Below, piece by piece: positions 25,021-35,446 of a stretch of DNA of 64,000 bases (position 1 is the stretch's first letter; each line of letters begins with the position of its first letter). The notes beneath the pieces were generated by a model, which ran no database searches, was not told the DNA's origin, and saw only the letters and a program-made list of their open reading frames with translations. Location: contig MEHQ01002761.1 in the NCBI GenBank assembly GCA_008828725.1, positions 62,001-126,000 on the forward strand, written 5' to 3'. The position numbers and the translations under genes were made by a program. The DNA is from Saccharina japonica (Eukaryota; Sar; Phaeophyceae; Laminariales; Laminariaceae).

Positions 25021-25999
25021 GTGTGGCCCGGCTGGCGAGATGTCAATCTCACAGGTTGTCTGCCTGGCCTCGCCCGGATTATCAGGGTGTTTTGCTTCGT
25101 TTTTGTTTGCGCTGTGCCGCCTCCTCCTCGAGGTTTCGAGGCCGCCACGTGCGTGTTCGCCAGCGCTAAGTGGATGCTTTGGGGAGCCGCTTGCTGTCCA
25201 CAATCGGTGTACGCAGCAGAGTCAGCTGTATGCCCTTATACCGGTCCTGGGATATAATATACCGTTGGGTTGCGTGTCAGGCGCATTTACTACAGAACAG
25301 TTCGTAGCCACGACAAAAAAAAATGTTGCAGATCGTGATTTCACTTTTTTTTAATCATAAAACCTTATGTACCGGTCGGTTTGGTTTACCGCACTCTTCC
25401 AAACTATTTGTGTTTGGGTATGTGCTTCTACGCGTCAAACCGCACAACAACAAAAAACGTTTTATATTTAATATTTTCAGGTGCGGGGGTGCAATCTTGG
25501 CAAAACAATAAAATCATTAGATTGCATTTGCAATTTTATATTATTTCGTACCAGAATTAGAGTTAATTAATTATTTCCGGAGTTCGGGCACACGAAATAG
25601 CGTCGCGATTCACGAGTTCGTAGATCTACTCGACATAACAAATCAACATTCAACACAAATACTCGTAGCAGTGGGTGCCTGCAGTTCATAAACTATGGGT
25701 CAAGAATAACGAGCTTAGGTTGGCACGAGCAAAATAAATAGTTCACCATTGTGGGATCGATATTAAACCCTACACAAAATAGCTAGATCGACGTCGGAAA
25801 CAAAATAAGTCGTTGAGCCTGGACAACGAACTAAAGTTTGTATACACCGGTAGCCCACTGTACCTCAGATACGATATCATCTCGTGACATATTTTTCGTT
25901 AGCAATGGCGGTCGCTACGCACTACTTTTTCCTTTAGACAAGACAGCAGTCTAATATACCACATGTTTGCTAAAAAAGAGAACTATGAAGCATGTGCGA

Positions 26000-26063
26000 T
26001 CTCTTTTCGATTTGCGACACCCCCGGGATTTCAAGTGACCAACATCCCGAAGGGGAACCTTGT
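26000..26063 (-). repeat. Box B motif, copy 4
   Basis: This is the copy 1 type (ACAAGGTTCCCCTTCGGGAT...GGGGGTGTCGCAAA) at the outer end of duplication 2. On the same strand it is preceded, across a short A/T run, by the 3' end of a box A motif (26087-26106). Confidence 0.6.
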
Positions 26064-26086
26064 ATATATATTAAAAAAATTAAAAA

Positions 26087-26106
26087 ACAACAGCTGTGAG
26101 CTCGAT
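26087..26106 (-). repeat. Box A motif, copy 4 (3' end only)
   Basis: It reads ATCGAGCTCACAGCTGTTG on the minus strand, the same end as the full copies at 41360, 42071 and 45841. It lies 24 bp before box B copy 4, which suggests the two boxes belong to one element. Confidence 0.45.
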
Positions 26107-26119
26107 ATATATGTAACCG

Positions 26120-26720
26120 TGAAAAATGTGACCCACCAATCAGCGCCAAGCTCAATTAAATGTGGAAAACAACGGCGGAAACAGGAAAGTGTGACCCACC
26201 AATCAGCGTCCACCTCAATAACACATGGAAGTGTACTGCGGAAAATTGACCCGCCAATCAGCGCCCCGCTCAACTTGAACATGAAAAACAACGGCGGAAC
26301 ATAGAAAATGTGACCCTGGGAGCATCGAGCTCAGCTATCAGTTTTTAATAATAAACTAAGAAACACGTCAGCTGTGAACTCTCCCAACCGGTCGATATTC
26401 ATCTTTGCTAGCTGCGTGGCGATATTCCATGATGTTATCAGTTTTTGTACATGAAATACAAGGGCGGAACATGGTAAACGTGACCCACCAATCAACGCCA
26501 CGCTCAATTGCAATGTAAAACAACGGCGGGAAATGACGCCCATCAATCAGCGCCAAGCTCGACAAGACACATGCAAAATTACGGTGGAAAAAAAAAGAAG
26601 AAAAAACTGACCCACCAGCCCACCAGCAGTCAACGTCATACGCTCAATTATAAAGGCGTACGTAAAAACAAATGGCGGAAAATGAGGCCCACCATCTATC
26701 TCACCAATCTTCGCCAAGCT
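26120..26720. repeat. CCAAT-bearing tandem repeats
   Basis: Irregular units of roughly 60-75 bp share GACCCACCAATCAGCGCC, a CTCAAT block and AACGGCGGAAA. At least five units are visible, and a single inverted unit lies near 27465-27500. The CCAAT motifs could act as promoter elements, but no gene start is seen beside them. Confidence 0.6.
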
Positions 26721-27267
26721 CAACTACACTGCTGCAGTATAGTAGTGATTCGTTCACTTCTGCCTGCCAACGACAAACCAATTCCGCGTACTCGTAGAAC
26801 TTCTCACACACCACATGATACTATTCTACTATTCTAGGAGGTGCTCGGTTTGGCGGCTTTTGGTCGCTGTTGCTGTGGACGGTGGGCGAGCCATCCGTTA
26901 CCTCGGGCCCTTTTCAAACAGGCTCATCATGTTTAGTGTTCCATCATACTCTCCGTTTTTCGTTTTGTTGTGCACCGACCTCGAGCCACACAGATAGTTC
27001 ACTACTATTAACAATAGTATTGCAGGCGAGGGGAAACTCCCGTACGTCGCATGGACTACAAGATTCCGCGCTGGACTTAAGTCACACCTTGACGTGTGCA
27101 ACTTTCTTATGTCTAGGAAACACAATCATGCCACCCTCTTCTTGCCAAAACCAAGAAAAAGCCCATACCATACCATACAAAAACCTTGACAACAAGAGCG
27201 AGCATCGGGGGGGAAACAAGCCCACTCTACGTACGTACTCGTACCTGGTACGTAGTTTTGAAAACAG

Positions 27268-27350
27268 GGGACGGGGGTGGTCCCATGTCATGTATGGCCG
27301 TAGTCGTGTGACCATAAAAGTATATGCATTGCCGGGACGGGCTGAGGGGA
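27268..27350 (-). repeat. Dispersed repeat R4, copy a
   Basis: Shares TGGCCGTAGTCGTGTGACC and GCCGGGACGG with inverted copies at 34310-34405 and 36222-36310 and with the copy at 60500-60600. Confidence 0.5.
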
Positions 27351-27654
27351 GTTCCGACCCGTGGCCTTATGCTTGATGCTGATTGATGGGTTTCATATCC
27401 ATACCCTTGGAATGACTGTTACTTGCATAGTTGAATGTTTTGGCGCTGAGTATTGCGGTCACTTAGCTTGGCGCTGATTGGTGGGCCACTTTGTCCTTTT
27501 TCCGCCTTCATTTTGTTGGTTTGCATTGTACAATAGACAACCACAACTATTAATAACTGTGAGTACAGCGCACCTAATAAGAAACATGAAAGCTGGCTCA
27601 GGCTCATGTTTTGAGAGAGTTTTTTTTTCTAGTTTTTTTCCCCATCCCTTTTAT

Positions 27655-27830
27655 TATCTTCGCCCTCCTTTTTTCTCTCATCCCATTCCTATACTCGTAG
27701 TAGTCGTAACTCAGATCCGGGGCCACAAAGTAAGCTTTTATCCCTCCTTCCCCACTACGGTTCTTGCCTTGCATTTCTATCGCGAGAAGACTACAGCCTT
27801 TTCTTCCCTCGTCGACTGGCATCGAATTGC
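27655..27830 (+). repeat. Dispersed repeat R2, copy a
   Basis: About 170 bp defined by CTTCGCCCTCCTTTT, GTCGTAACTCAGATC, GTCACAAAG-type sequence and ATCGCGAGAAG. Other copies lie at 34580-34745 (+), 45460-45625 (-) and 47612-47715 (-). No terminal inverted repeats are seen. Confidence 0.6.
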
Positions 27831-29137
27831 GCCTACCCACGCTCTCAGCAGTTGATTCCGGTTTTTATTTATTTTTGCCAATAAACTTAAAAGTCCGACC
27901 CACGTGAGATTCGTACCCCAGAAACCACAACTACACAACTACCTACAGGTATTATTAATAGTAGTTTCATAATTTCGAAGATAACGACTCTCGAATATCA
28001 GCCTCGTTTTCGCATGTTTTTCGTAAATATGTTTCTTATTACATGTCCTGTGTACGTAGTGTTGGTAAGCAACTTTTAAAAGTTGATTTTTGTTGCTTAT
28101 TTAAGCATGCTTTTGTATAAGCAAAATCAAAGCAACAAAGCCGTGCTTATTTGCTTATTTCGCTGGACAGGCAGTATAGTTTTTAGTATGGTATACTAAA
28201 CGCCATACAATAAGTTTGTATAGGTTTTAGTATGCCCATTTTAAAATATATACAAAATGAGTGTACTGTACGCGTGTTAGTGTACAATTAAATCGTATGT
28301 GTTTTAGTGTCGCCATACTAAAATTGACTTATAACATTACATATGGGGTTTAGTATAGTACACTATACGCCATACAAGCCAAATAAGCAACTAACTTGCT
28401 TAAGCAAAGCAACTAAAAAAACCCAAAAAAGCAATAAGCAAAGCAACCCCTTTTTGGGGCCAACATACAACTGTAGTATTAATAGTACAGGACACCTAAT
28501 AATAAGAAACCGTCTACAAGAAAGCCAGGCTGATATCTAGAGGAAAATAAGAAATTCGGGAGTCGTTATCTTGAAAAGAGTAAAGAAAGCACCCTCTCTC
28601 AAATAAGAAATTCAGCCTGGACCAGATTTCCTGTTTCTTTTTACAGTTGTCCTACTGTTGTATGTACGAAATATGGTCCTGTCCTGCAAATACCGGGATT
28701 CACTACGTATACTCGTTCGTACATGTTTCGCGTGCGATACGTAATACGTACGTACGCGTCGTGAACAAAAAGAAACAAAAAAGGGCAGCGGCCAAAAAAA
28801 GGTATACCTCGTCCATTTGCGGCCAAAACCAGGTACATACTTAAAACCAAGTCAAAAACGCACTCCACGTGCGCTGCCATTGGTCCAAAACTCGTTGTAC
28901 CGGTTTTTGCCTCTTCAAAACCCAGGTATACCTGATTTTGTCTACTCTGCTTGACTTTCACCTTTTTTTTGTCGTTTTTAAGTCAAGCAGAGGCCCTTCA
29001 TAGTTCCACCCTATGCCCCCTATACAAATGCCGACGTACGCGGAGACCCCATCCGCCCTTCGCACCTCGCTCTACACGCCACTCGAGCGATACACACACA
29101 TATCTGCCTGCACACCTCCGCCGAAATATTACGAGAT

Positions 29138-29200
29138 AGAAGGCTCCCCTTCGGGATTGTGGTTGACTTGGAATACCAGGGGTGTCGCAAGCTGAGAAGG
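29138..29200 (+). repeat. Box B motif, copy 5
   Basis: A diverged copy (AGGCTCCCCTTCGGGATT...CCAGGGGTGTCGCAAG). The CUUCGG apex and the GUCGCAAG block are kept although the loop sequence has changed. Confidence 0.55.
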
Positions 29201-29541
29201 GAGAATACAGCAGCAGGCGTTCGTTCCTCGTACTATTAACAGCAGTTACTCGTATACGGAGCCACCGGGCGAGCACGAAGAGCATGAAAAAAACTCTACT
29301 TTGCATTGCAAGGAACGGCAGGTTCGTGGGGTGCGTTTTAACCTTGATTTTAGTATGTACCTGTTTTTGGCCCCGAACGGACCAGGTGTACCTGTTTTTG
29401 GCCGCTGCCCAACAAAAAACACCAAAAAACAAAAAACAACACCGCCACGCTGCCGCCACGGTCTTGCAAAGCAGAAGCAGCGCATACTCTCGAATGCGAA
29501 TACCCCCGACACATCAGCCTGCCTACGAAGCCAGGAGAGTC

Positions 29542-29619
29542 TTAACCCATTCAAACTGAAATCATGTCCCACACTAATTCCAAGTAGTTTGTCCCCAAAA
29601 TCGTGGGACCGGTTCTTAA
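29542..29619. mobile_element. TTAA-flanked MITE, copy 1
   Basis: A 78-bp unit including TTAA at both ends. It shares CCCACACTAATTCCAAGTAG and GTCCCCAAAA with the other copies. TTAA target duplications and ends in CCC are the hallmarks of piggyBac-type elements. It shares its right TTAA with the next copy. Confidence 0.6.
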
Positions 29620-29710
29620 CCCCTTTAGGACTGCAGTCCCGTTTTGGGGACAATCCACTCTAATTCTAAGTAATCTGTCCCCAAAACGGGACTCCAGTCC
29701 TATAAGTTAA
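29616..29710. mobile_element. TTAA-flanked MITE, copy 2
   Basis: A unit with clear terminal inverted repeats, AGTCCCGTTTTGGGGACA against TGTCCCCAAAACGGGACT, bounded by TTAA on both sides. It directly abuts copy 1. Confidence 0.65.
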
Positions 29711-29964
29711 CCTTCGGAAGGCAAGCCATTATTAAACGTCTCAGTTGTTTTATGCGGACAGACAACACAAAACAGAAAACAGGGTGCATCAAGCTTCAAG
29801 CTTCAAGCACACGCAGCAACACAAATAACGATAAGCAGAGCAGCTGCATCAACAACAAACAGCAGAACAGCACCAGCAGCAGCAGCAGCAGCACAACTTC
29901 CAGGCTATATTGCACAAATACGCCGACGAAGAACAACTATAGGGTACTGCTGGTAGTTACTCAC

Positions 29965-30114
29965 CAATGCCCAAAAAATGGTGGCAATGAAGGACTTGGA
30001 TATGGCCGGCTTTGAAGTCCACGCAGCGCCATGTATGCTGCCTCCGCCGCCACCGTGATCAGTGCCGGAGGTGGAGAGGATGCTCTGGTCCCCGTCCCTA
30101 GTGTTCCTAAACAT
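29965..30114 (-). CDS. Candidate first exon, small membrane protein
   Basis: A 50-codon frame starts with ATG and has a Gly-rich stretch (HGGGGGSIHG). It ends in a hydrophobic segment (SKSFIATIFWAL) exactly at GTGAGT, a strong donor, with phase 0. The layout (short Gly-rich head, then a single membrane segment) resembles small respiratory-chain subunits, but I cannot name a family. Possible later exons on the same strand include open frames near 27082-27140 or 26898-27000; neither is supported by more than AG positions. Confidence 0.3.
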
Positions 30115-30619
30115 CAGGGTGTTCGTCTTTCAAGCACGAGTCGTGCAACTTTTGGGTTCAGGAGTTTCTTCTCCCTAATAAAACCATGCACGCACAAAGC
30201 AGGCCAGAGCAGCAGCACTCCAACAGAGCGGCCGACTGGCTCTCCTGCACACTACCTATAGCTTGTCCCCTCTGTTTCTATCTGGCTGTACGATTATGTG
30301 GCCCTCCTGCTGGAGCAAGAAGAGCAGACAGGCTGGGTAGGGTGTTGTGTCCGGTACTCGTTTTTGATACACTGAGACAAGCGGCGAGTGATTATTGCGA
30401 CAACCAACGACACGGGTACGACGAAGTACGTACGGACGTAGAGCACGTGAGAATGATGATGAGAAACAAAGCGATAGGTTGGAACCAAGGAAAATGCTGA
30501 GAAATATATCAGGTCTGGATCACACTTTTTAAAAGATAATCCGTGGTAATTATGGCGGTCTCTGGGTCTTCGGGGGTCTGGTGGTGTTGCCTTCGTCCAT
30601 TGTTCTACCGAGCTACGTA

Positions 30620-30700
30620 CCGAGCCTGGTTTTACCCAACTACTTCATCAGCAGTACACCCAGTGTCTGTCCTGATTCCTAATCCTAGAGAGATTAGATT
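30620..30700 (+). repeat. Dispersed repeat R5, copy a
   Basis: Shares TACCCAACTAC and GTGTCTGTCCTGATTCCTA with 43690-43800. A shorter match (CACATTAAACTCGTTCTTTC) lies at 32325-32370. Confidence 0.5.
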
Positions 30701-30729
30701 TTATAATGAGCCGCGCGAGCGCGAAGCGC

Positions 30730-30771
30730 GAGCCTTTTTTTCATTGATTTTTCAACTGAAAAAAAAGGCTC
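30730..30771. repeat. Perfect short hairpin
   Basis: GAGCCTTTTTTTCA and TGAAAAAAAAGGCTC face each other across a short loop. It is a likely foldback or tiny MITE, and no gene ends here that it could terminate. Confidence 0.5.
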
Positions 30772-31032
30772 TTCATATCGGCTTGCGTTTCGCGTAGAAA
30801 TCCATGTAGGGTGGTGTTTTACGACTTCTTCTGTGTGTTTGTTTGCGACAGTCAACATCGACGTTTGTACACCGCATTCAACGTACACGGCACCAACGCC
30901 AGTCCCGTCGGACTCTGTGCACGCACACATTTTAACGAAGTCTTCTCGTGCTGGTATCGCTGCAACTCGTTCAGAGTTGGCCGAGCTAGGTGCGACAACG
31001 TGTGTGTTTTACAGGCACACATGCCTTTTTTT

Positions 31033-31305
31033 NNNNNNNNNNNNNNNNNNNNNNNNNNNNNNNNNNNNNNNNNNNNNNNNNNNNNNNNNNNNNNNNNNNN
31101 NNNNNNNNNNNNNNNNNNNNNNNNNNNNNNNNNNNNNNNNNNNNNNNNNNNNNNNNNNNNNNNNNNNNNNNNNNNNNNNNNNNNNNNNNNNNNNNNNNNN
31201 NNNNNNNNNNNNNNNNNNNNNNNNNNNNNNNNNNNNNNNNNNNNNNNNNNNNNNNNNNNNNNNNNNNNNNNNNNNNNNNNNNNNNNNNNNNNNNNNNNNN
31301 NNNNN
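31033..31305. other. Assembly gap (Ns)
   Basis: 273 Ns sit directly upstream of the first copy of an identical 733-bp direct repeat, so the assembly here should be treated with caution. Confidence 0.99.
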
Positions 31306-31307
31306 AT

Positions 31308-32040
31308 CAGGTTTGTAACATTGAGGTTGTACTGTTTGTAACACGCTCTCTGTGGTGCTGCTGTTGTTCGTGTGTGCTCCCCGTGCTCTCGGCAAGAAAC
31401 GCACAAAAAACGCACGACTGAACATAAACAGGGCCTCACGCAGCGAAACCCGGGAAATCGGCTTATCCACTCCCGCGGGAAAAAAAACTTCGAGCGCCCG
31501 CCACGCGAGCCACAGAGCTCGGATCGAGCCCAAACCTCGACCAATGTGTCCGGCCGGGCTTGCTGTGTCGGGGTACTTAGCGCTTTGCCGAAAAGTGCTC
31601 GTACGAAGAGAAAAGTTGCGAAAAGTGCGAAAATTTCACAAACATAACTATACATATTTCTAGAAAATGTTGTTTGAGGTTGTTGTGTTGTGGCTTCCCT
31701 CGTGTCGTTGCTTTCGGAAGTCAGACGCTTGGACCCCGTTGGGTTTTAGGGGCTGGGTTGGGTCTACGCCCGCAGGTTGGGTCTACGCCCGCACCTTGAT
31801 CCCACCAGGAGGAGGTGTGCCCCCTACCGAGCAAAGCAATGCAATACTATTATTATCAATAGTATTAATATTTATATTCCATTTGCCATCTGACAATATA
31901 TATTTCACTTAATTTTTTTAATTCCATCCCTTTTATCATCTTCGCCAAGGGTGTGCGCGGATCTGAATCCCAGACACCCCACTACCGCCCCCCCCTATAT
32001 TGGAGGGAAAAACCGGACCGTTGTGATCCAAGGAAACAAT
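31308..32040 (+). repeat. 733-bp direct repeat, copy 1
   Basis: This appears identical, without indels, to 33572-34304 (constant offset 2264). Its left part may continue into the N gap. The pair encloses about 1.5 kb and could be terminal repeats of a small LTR-like or TRIM-like element, but I see no primer-binding site or polypurine tract at the expected places. An assembly duplication next to the gap is an equally good explanation. Confidence 0.8.
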
Positions 32041-32477
32041 CAGTATCCCCCCAGCGTGATGCATCGCAGATTTGACTACTGCAGGTACCCGAGGTCGCGC
32101 CTCATTACCACCAAGTACTAGTACAACCCGTTATGATTTTGTCTTGAAATTTGGGTACGTGTGGCAGAGGTCTGAAGTTCGGAAATGTTGGTCCGCAATC
32201 GGAAATTTCTGGCAAATTTCTTGGTAGTTGCAAAAAACCGGCGCAGCCGGGTTTCTCGCCCGTTTCTGGTCCGTTTTGTAGCTACCGTTTTGTGGGTCAT
32301 GTTTGGAGTGGTTGTTGTGTGTTGTGTGTTGTCTTCACATTAAACTCGTTCTTTCTAACCAACTACTCGTACAATAATATCTATTGATTGTTGTTGGATA
32401 TGAATATATATGTTGGATATTGTTGGATACCAATACGTACGTTTGAACCTTGACCATAGGAGGAGTGGTAAGAAATT

Positions 32478-32535
32478 ACAAGGTTCCCCTCCGGGACGTG
32501 CCTGGGGGAGTGGCGCAAGGGCGAATCGAAAACCT
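32478..32535 (+). repeat. Box B motif, copy 6
   Basis: The copy 2 type (ACAAGGTTCCCCTCCGGGAC...GGGGGAGTGGCGCAAG). Similarity with 18700-18750 continues about 40 bp downstream (GATATTGTATC), so a larger repeat surrounds it. Confidence 0.6.
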
Positions 32536-32663
32536 ACTAATAATATCAAAACAACAGCATGCGATATTGTATCATACGCATATCCACTTAGTTTTTGTGT
32601 GCTTCCTGTCGTATATTATGGGGGTCTGGGTTACGTACAAAACAAAACAAAAAAAAAGTATCC

Positions 32664-32733
32664 AGAGTCATCGCCAAGGATCGAACTCAAGCCTTCAAGC
32701 ATAAAATCGTGCATGGTGACCGTTTGCCTATAC
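32664..32733 (-). repeat. tRNA-like segment, copy 3
   Basis: On the minus strand TAGGCAAACGGTCACC (A-box-like) is followed by a small stem-loop and GAGTTCGATCC (B-box-like). An A-rich run and GTCTGGGTTACGTAC lie beside it, as at 62045-62100. Probably a SINE related to copies 2 and 4. Confidence 0.4.
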
Positions 32734-33519
32734 TTTCAAAGATACATTTTCCTGTACTACACGATTATTTGTCGCGGCCCGCGTCAGCCACACGACAGGT
32801 CGCACATACATGATGCAAGCACAGCAGCAAGCAACAACAGAACAGCAGCAGAAGAGAGAGAGATGGTGGTGCCTGATGACGGATGCAAGCCTGCTGCGAT
32901 GAAGCAACCACTAATTAATAGCCACAGCAGTATACGGTGGATCCGCCACAGTCACGTCTGCTGCTTGTGCTTCTAGCCGGGGCTGTGGCGTTGCTTGTGT
33001 TCGTTGCATGTTGTGTGATGTATCGTGGTATTCAAAAGCGGTCATTAATTTCCGGTCAGAGTGGGCGTGGCTCTGTTACACACACAGCAGCAGAACAGAA
33101 AAGGGTAGATAGATGGTGTGGATTATGGACGGTAGGCTCCGATAGACACAGCTAGCCACAGCACTACAGCAACATCAACAGCAGCAGCGGGTAGAAGAGT
33201 GGTGGTGGTGGTGTCGTTTGGTGACGGATTGCTGGCTCCTATGAAAGCAAAACTACTCGTAGCTCGTAGCAACAACAGAGCACATCACAGATCTGCCTTC
33301 GAGGCACACAGTGTTGTATCACTCTGCCCGGAAAAGTAACGACAGTTTATATATAGTTTTAATGAACAAAAGTTTCTTACATTTCGGGACAGCGGAGAGA
33401 TTCGTACATGAGCATCGATCTGCAGGTATTATACCATGACTCGGAAAATCGCAGGCTTCGACAAAAGCAACTCGTCACGGTACAGCACGGATCTGAGGCA
33501 CGCGCATGCATGATGTAAT

Positions 33520-33520
<1 letters not shown>

Positions 33521-33566
<46 letters not shown>
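33521..33566. repeat. (CTG)15 microsatellite
   Basis: Fifteen CTG triplets directly before the second copy of the 733-bp repeat. Confidence 0.95.
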
Positions 33567-33567
<1 letters not shown>

Positions 33568-33571
33568 GCAG

Positions 33572-34304
33572 CAGGTTTGTAACATTGAGGTTGTACTGTT
33601 TGTAACACGCTCTCTGTGGTGCTGCTGTTGTTCGTGTGTGCTCCCCGTGCTCTCGGCAAGAAACGCACAAAAAACGCACGACTGAACATAAACAGGGCCT
33701 CACGCAGCGAAACCCGGGAAATCGGCTTATCCACTCCCGCGGGAAAAAAAACTTCGAGCGCCCGCCACGCGAGCCACAGAGCTCGGATCGAGCCCAAACC
33801 TCGACCAATGTGTCCGGCCGGGCTTGCTGTGTCGGGGTACTTAGCGCTTTGCCGAAAAGTGCTCGTACGAAGAGAAAAGTTGCGAAAAGTGCGAAAATTT
33901 CACAAACATAACTATACATATTTCTAGAAAATGTTGTTTGAGGTTGTTGTGTTGTGGCTTCCCTCGTGTCGTTGCTTTCGGAAGTCAGACGCTTGGACCC
34001 CGTTGGGTTTTAGGGGCTGGGTTGGGTCTACGCCCGCAGGTTGGGTCTACGCCCGCACCTTGATCCCACCAGGAGGAGGTGTGCCCCCTACCGAGCAAAG
34101 CAATGCAATACTATTATTATCAATAGTATTAATATTTATATTCCATTTGCCATCTGACAATATATATTTCACTTAATTTTTTTAATTCCATCCCTTTTAT
34201 CATCTTCGCCAAGGGTGTGCGCGGATCTGAATCCCAGACACCCCACTACCGCCCCCCCCTATATTGGAGGGAAAAACCGGACCGTTGTGATCCAAGGAAA
34301 CAAT
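33572..34304 (+). repeat. 733-bp direct repeat, copy 2
   Basis: Partner of 31308-32040. A diverged relative of this repeat and its flank can be followed at 62040-62960 (shared GTGTCCGGC and GTGCTCGTA-type blocks). The family is therefore real even if this duplication were an assembly artefact. Confidence 0.8.
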
Positions 34305-34309
34305 AACCC

Positions 34310-34405
34310 AACGTGCTCCGTCCCGACATTGTAGGGATGCGAGGGCCTATGGTCATACGACTACGGCCGTGCACGACATGAGTACTGCTGTACACCCCCC
34401 CATAC
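34310..34405 (+). repeat. Dispersed repeat R4, copy b
   Basis: Shares ATGGTCATACGACTACGGCC and TGACATGAGTAC-type blocks with 27268-27350 (inverted), 36222-36310 and 60500-60600. Confidence 0.5.
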
Positions 34406-34579
34406 CAGCGAAAACAAATAGGGGGGGTCTCTAAAACCAAGTGAAACAAATGGAACAAAAACGAAAAAAAAATGGTTTTCGCTCATTTAGTCCTGTGATC
34501 ACAGCGATCCAGTTTGTTTTTCATTCTGACCTTCCTAGGAGTGAGAGGTCGTTATCTCTTTTTGTCGCACACCCTTGTC

Positions 34580-34745
34580 TCTTCGCCCTCCTTTTCTCTC
34601 TCCTTCCTACAGTAGTAGTCGTAACTCAGATCTGGGGTCACAAAGTGTGGGCTCCTCTCCCTCCTCCCCCACTGCAGTTCGTGCCTTGCATTTTTATCGC
34701 GAGAAGGCTTCAGCCCTTTCTTCACTCGTCGACTTGCATCGAATG
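34580..34745 (+). repeat. Dispersed repeat R2, copy b
   Basis: Second plus-strand copy of the approximately 170-bp repeat at 27655-27830. Confidence 0.6.
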
Positions 34746-35235
34746 TGCAGCTCTTATTCCAATCATACAATTCACACATATCACATAAATACCCATCACA
34801 ATCATCATCAACAATCATCATGCCTGAATACTTGACAAAAACTTGTACCATTAACAATAATGCCGTCCCCCAAATGAATTGCTTTCTTTACCGACTCCTC
34901 GCCGACGTGTCACCAATCGAAGGTGAAAGGGTGGGTGACATATACATGTATGTACAGGTGCCTTTCAATTTTCAATCTAATCTATGTTCGTTCCCCTTCT
35001 CTTCATGAAATATCGGTGTTTCGCAACGACCGGCCTACAAATTCCACAGCCGAGCCATAAATCCTCACCCCTCGCCCTCCTTTCCATCGGTTGAGTATTT
35101 TTAGAATCACAGCTGACGCGTTTCTTAGTTTATTATTAATCATCCACTTTAACGCACGCAGAAAAACTCAATCCTGCAATATACATACGTGAACAGCCCG
35201 CACCCACCCGTGTAAAAACCCTTGCTAAGCGGGGC

Positions 35236-35446
35236 GATTGACACCACCAGCGATGCAAGCATCGAAATCGAAAACGGCCAACGTTACAATGACCCTGTGG
35301 GTCGTGGGGTGCCTCGCAACCCTGATGGTTTCGTTGGGCGGAGATGCTGGCTCAAGCCCTATCCATTTTGTTCGTGAGCGTAGCTGTGGGGCGAGCGATT
35401 TGCAGTTTTGCAGCAGCTCGGAGACACAACCTCGTTGCCAGATCCT
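35236..35446 (+). repeat. Dispersed repeat R1, copy b
   Basis: Partner of 234-440. Confidence 0.6.

Larger units (their letters stand above)
22445..26070 (-). repeat. Inverted duplication 2, right arm (young)
   Basis: This is the reverse-complement partner of 16865-19800. It is longer because about 24240-25020 has no clear counterpart on the left. The outer end lies in box B copy 4 and the inner end in a tRNA-like segment. Confidence 0.8.

Noticed and set aside
30811-31655. Long frames with many X residues on both strands
   Set aside because: They run through the N gap, so the length is an artefact.
32664-32733. Functional tRNA gene
   Set aside because: The acceptor stem does not pair and the arms are degenerate. 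The same layout recurs in diverged copies, which fits a SINE better.
31308-34304. Firm call of a complete LTR element
   Set aside because: No primer-binding site after the first repeat, no polypurine tract before the second and no coding domain. The N gap hides the left edge.
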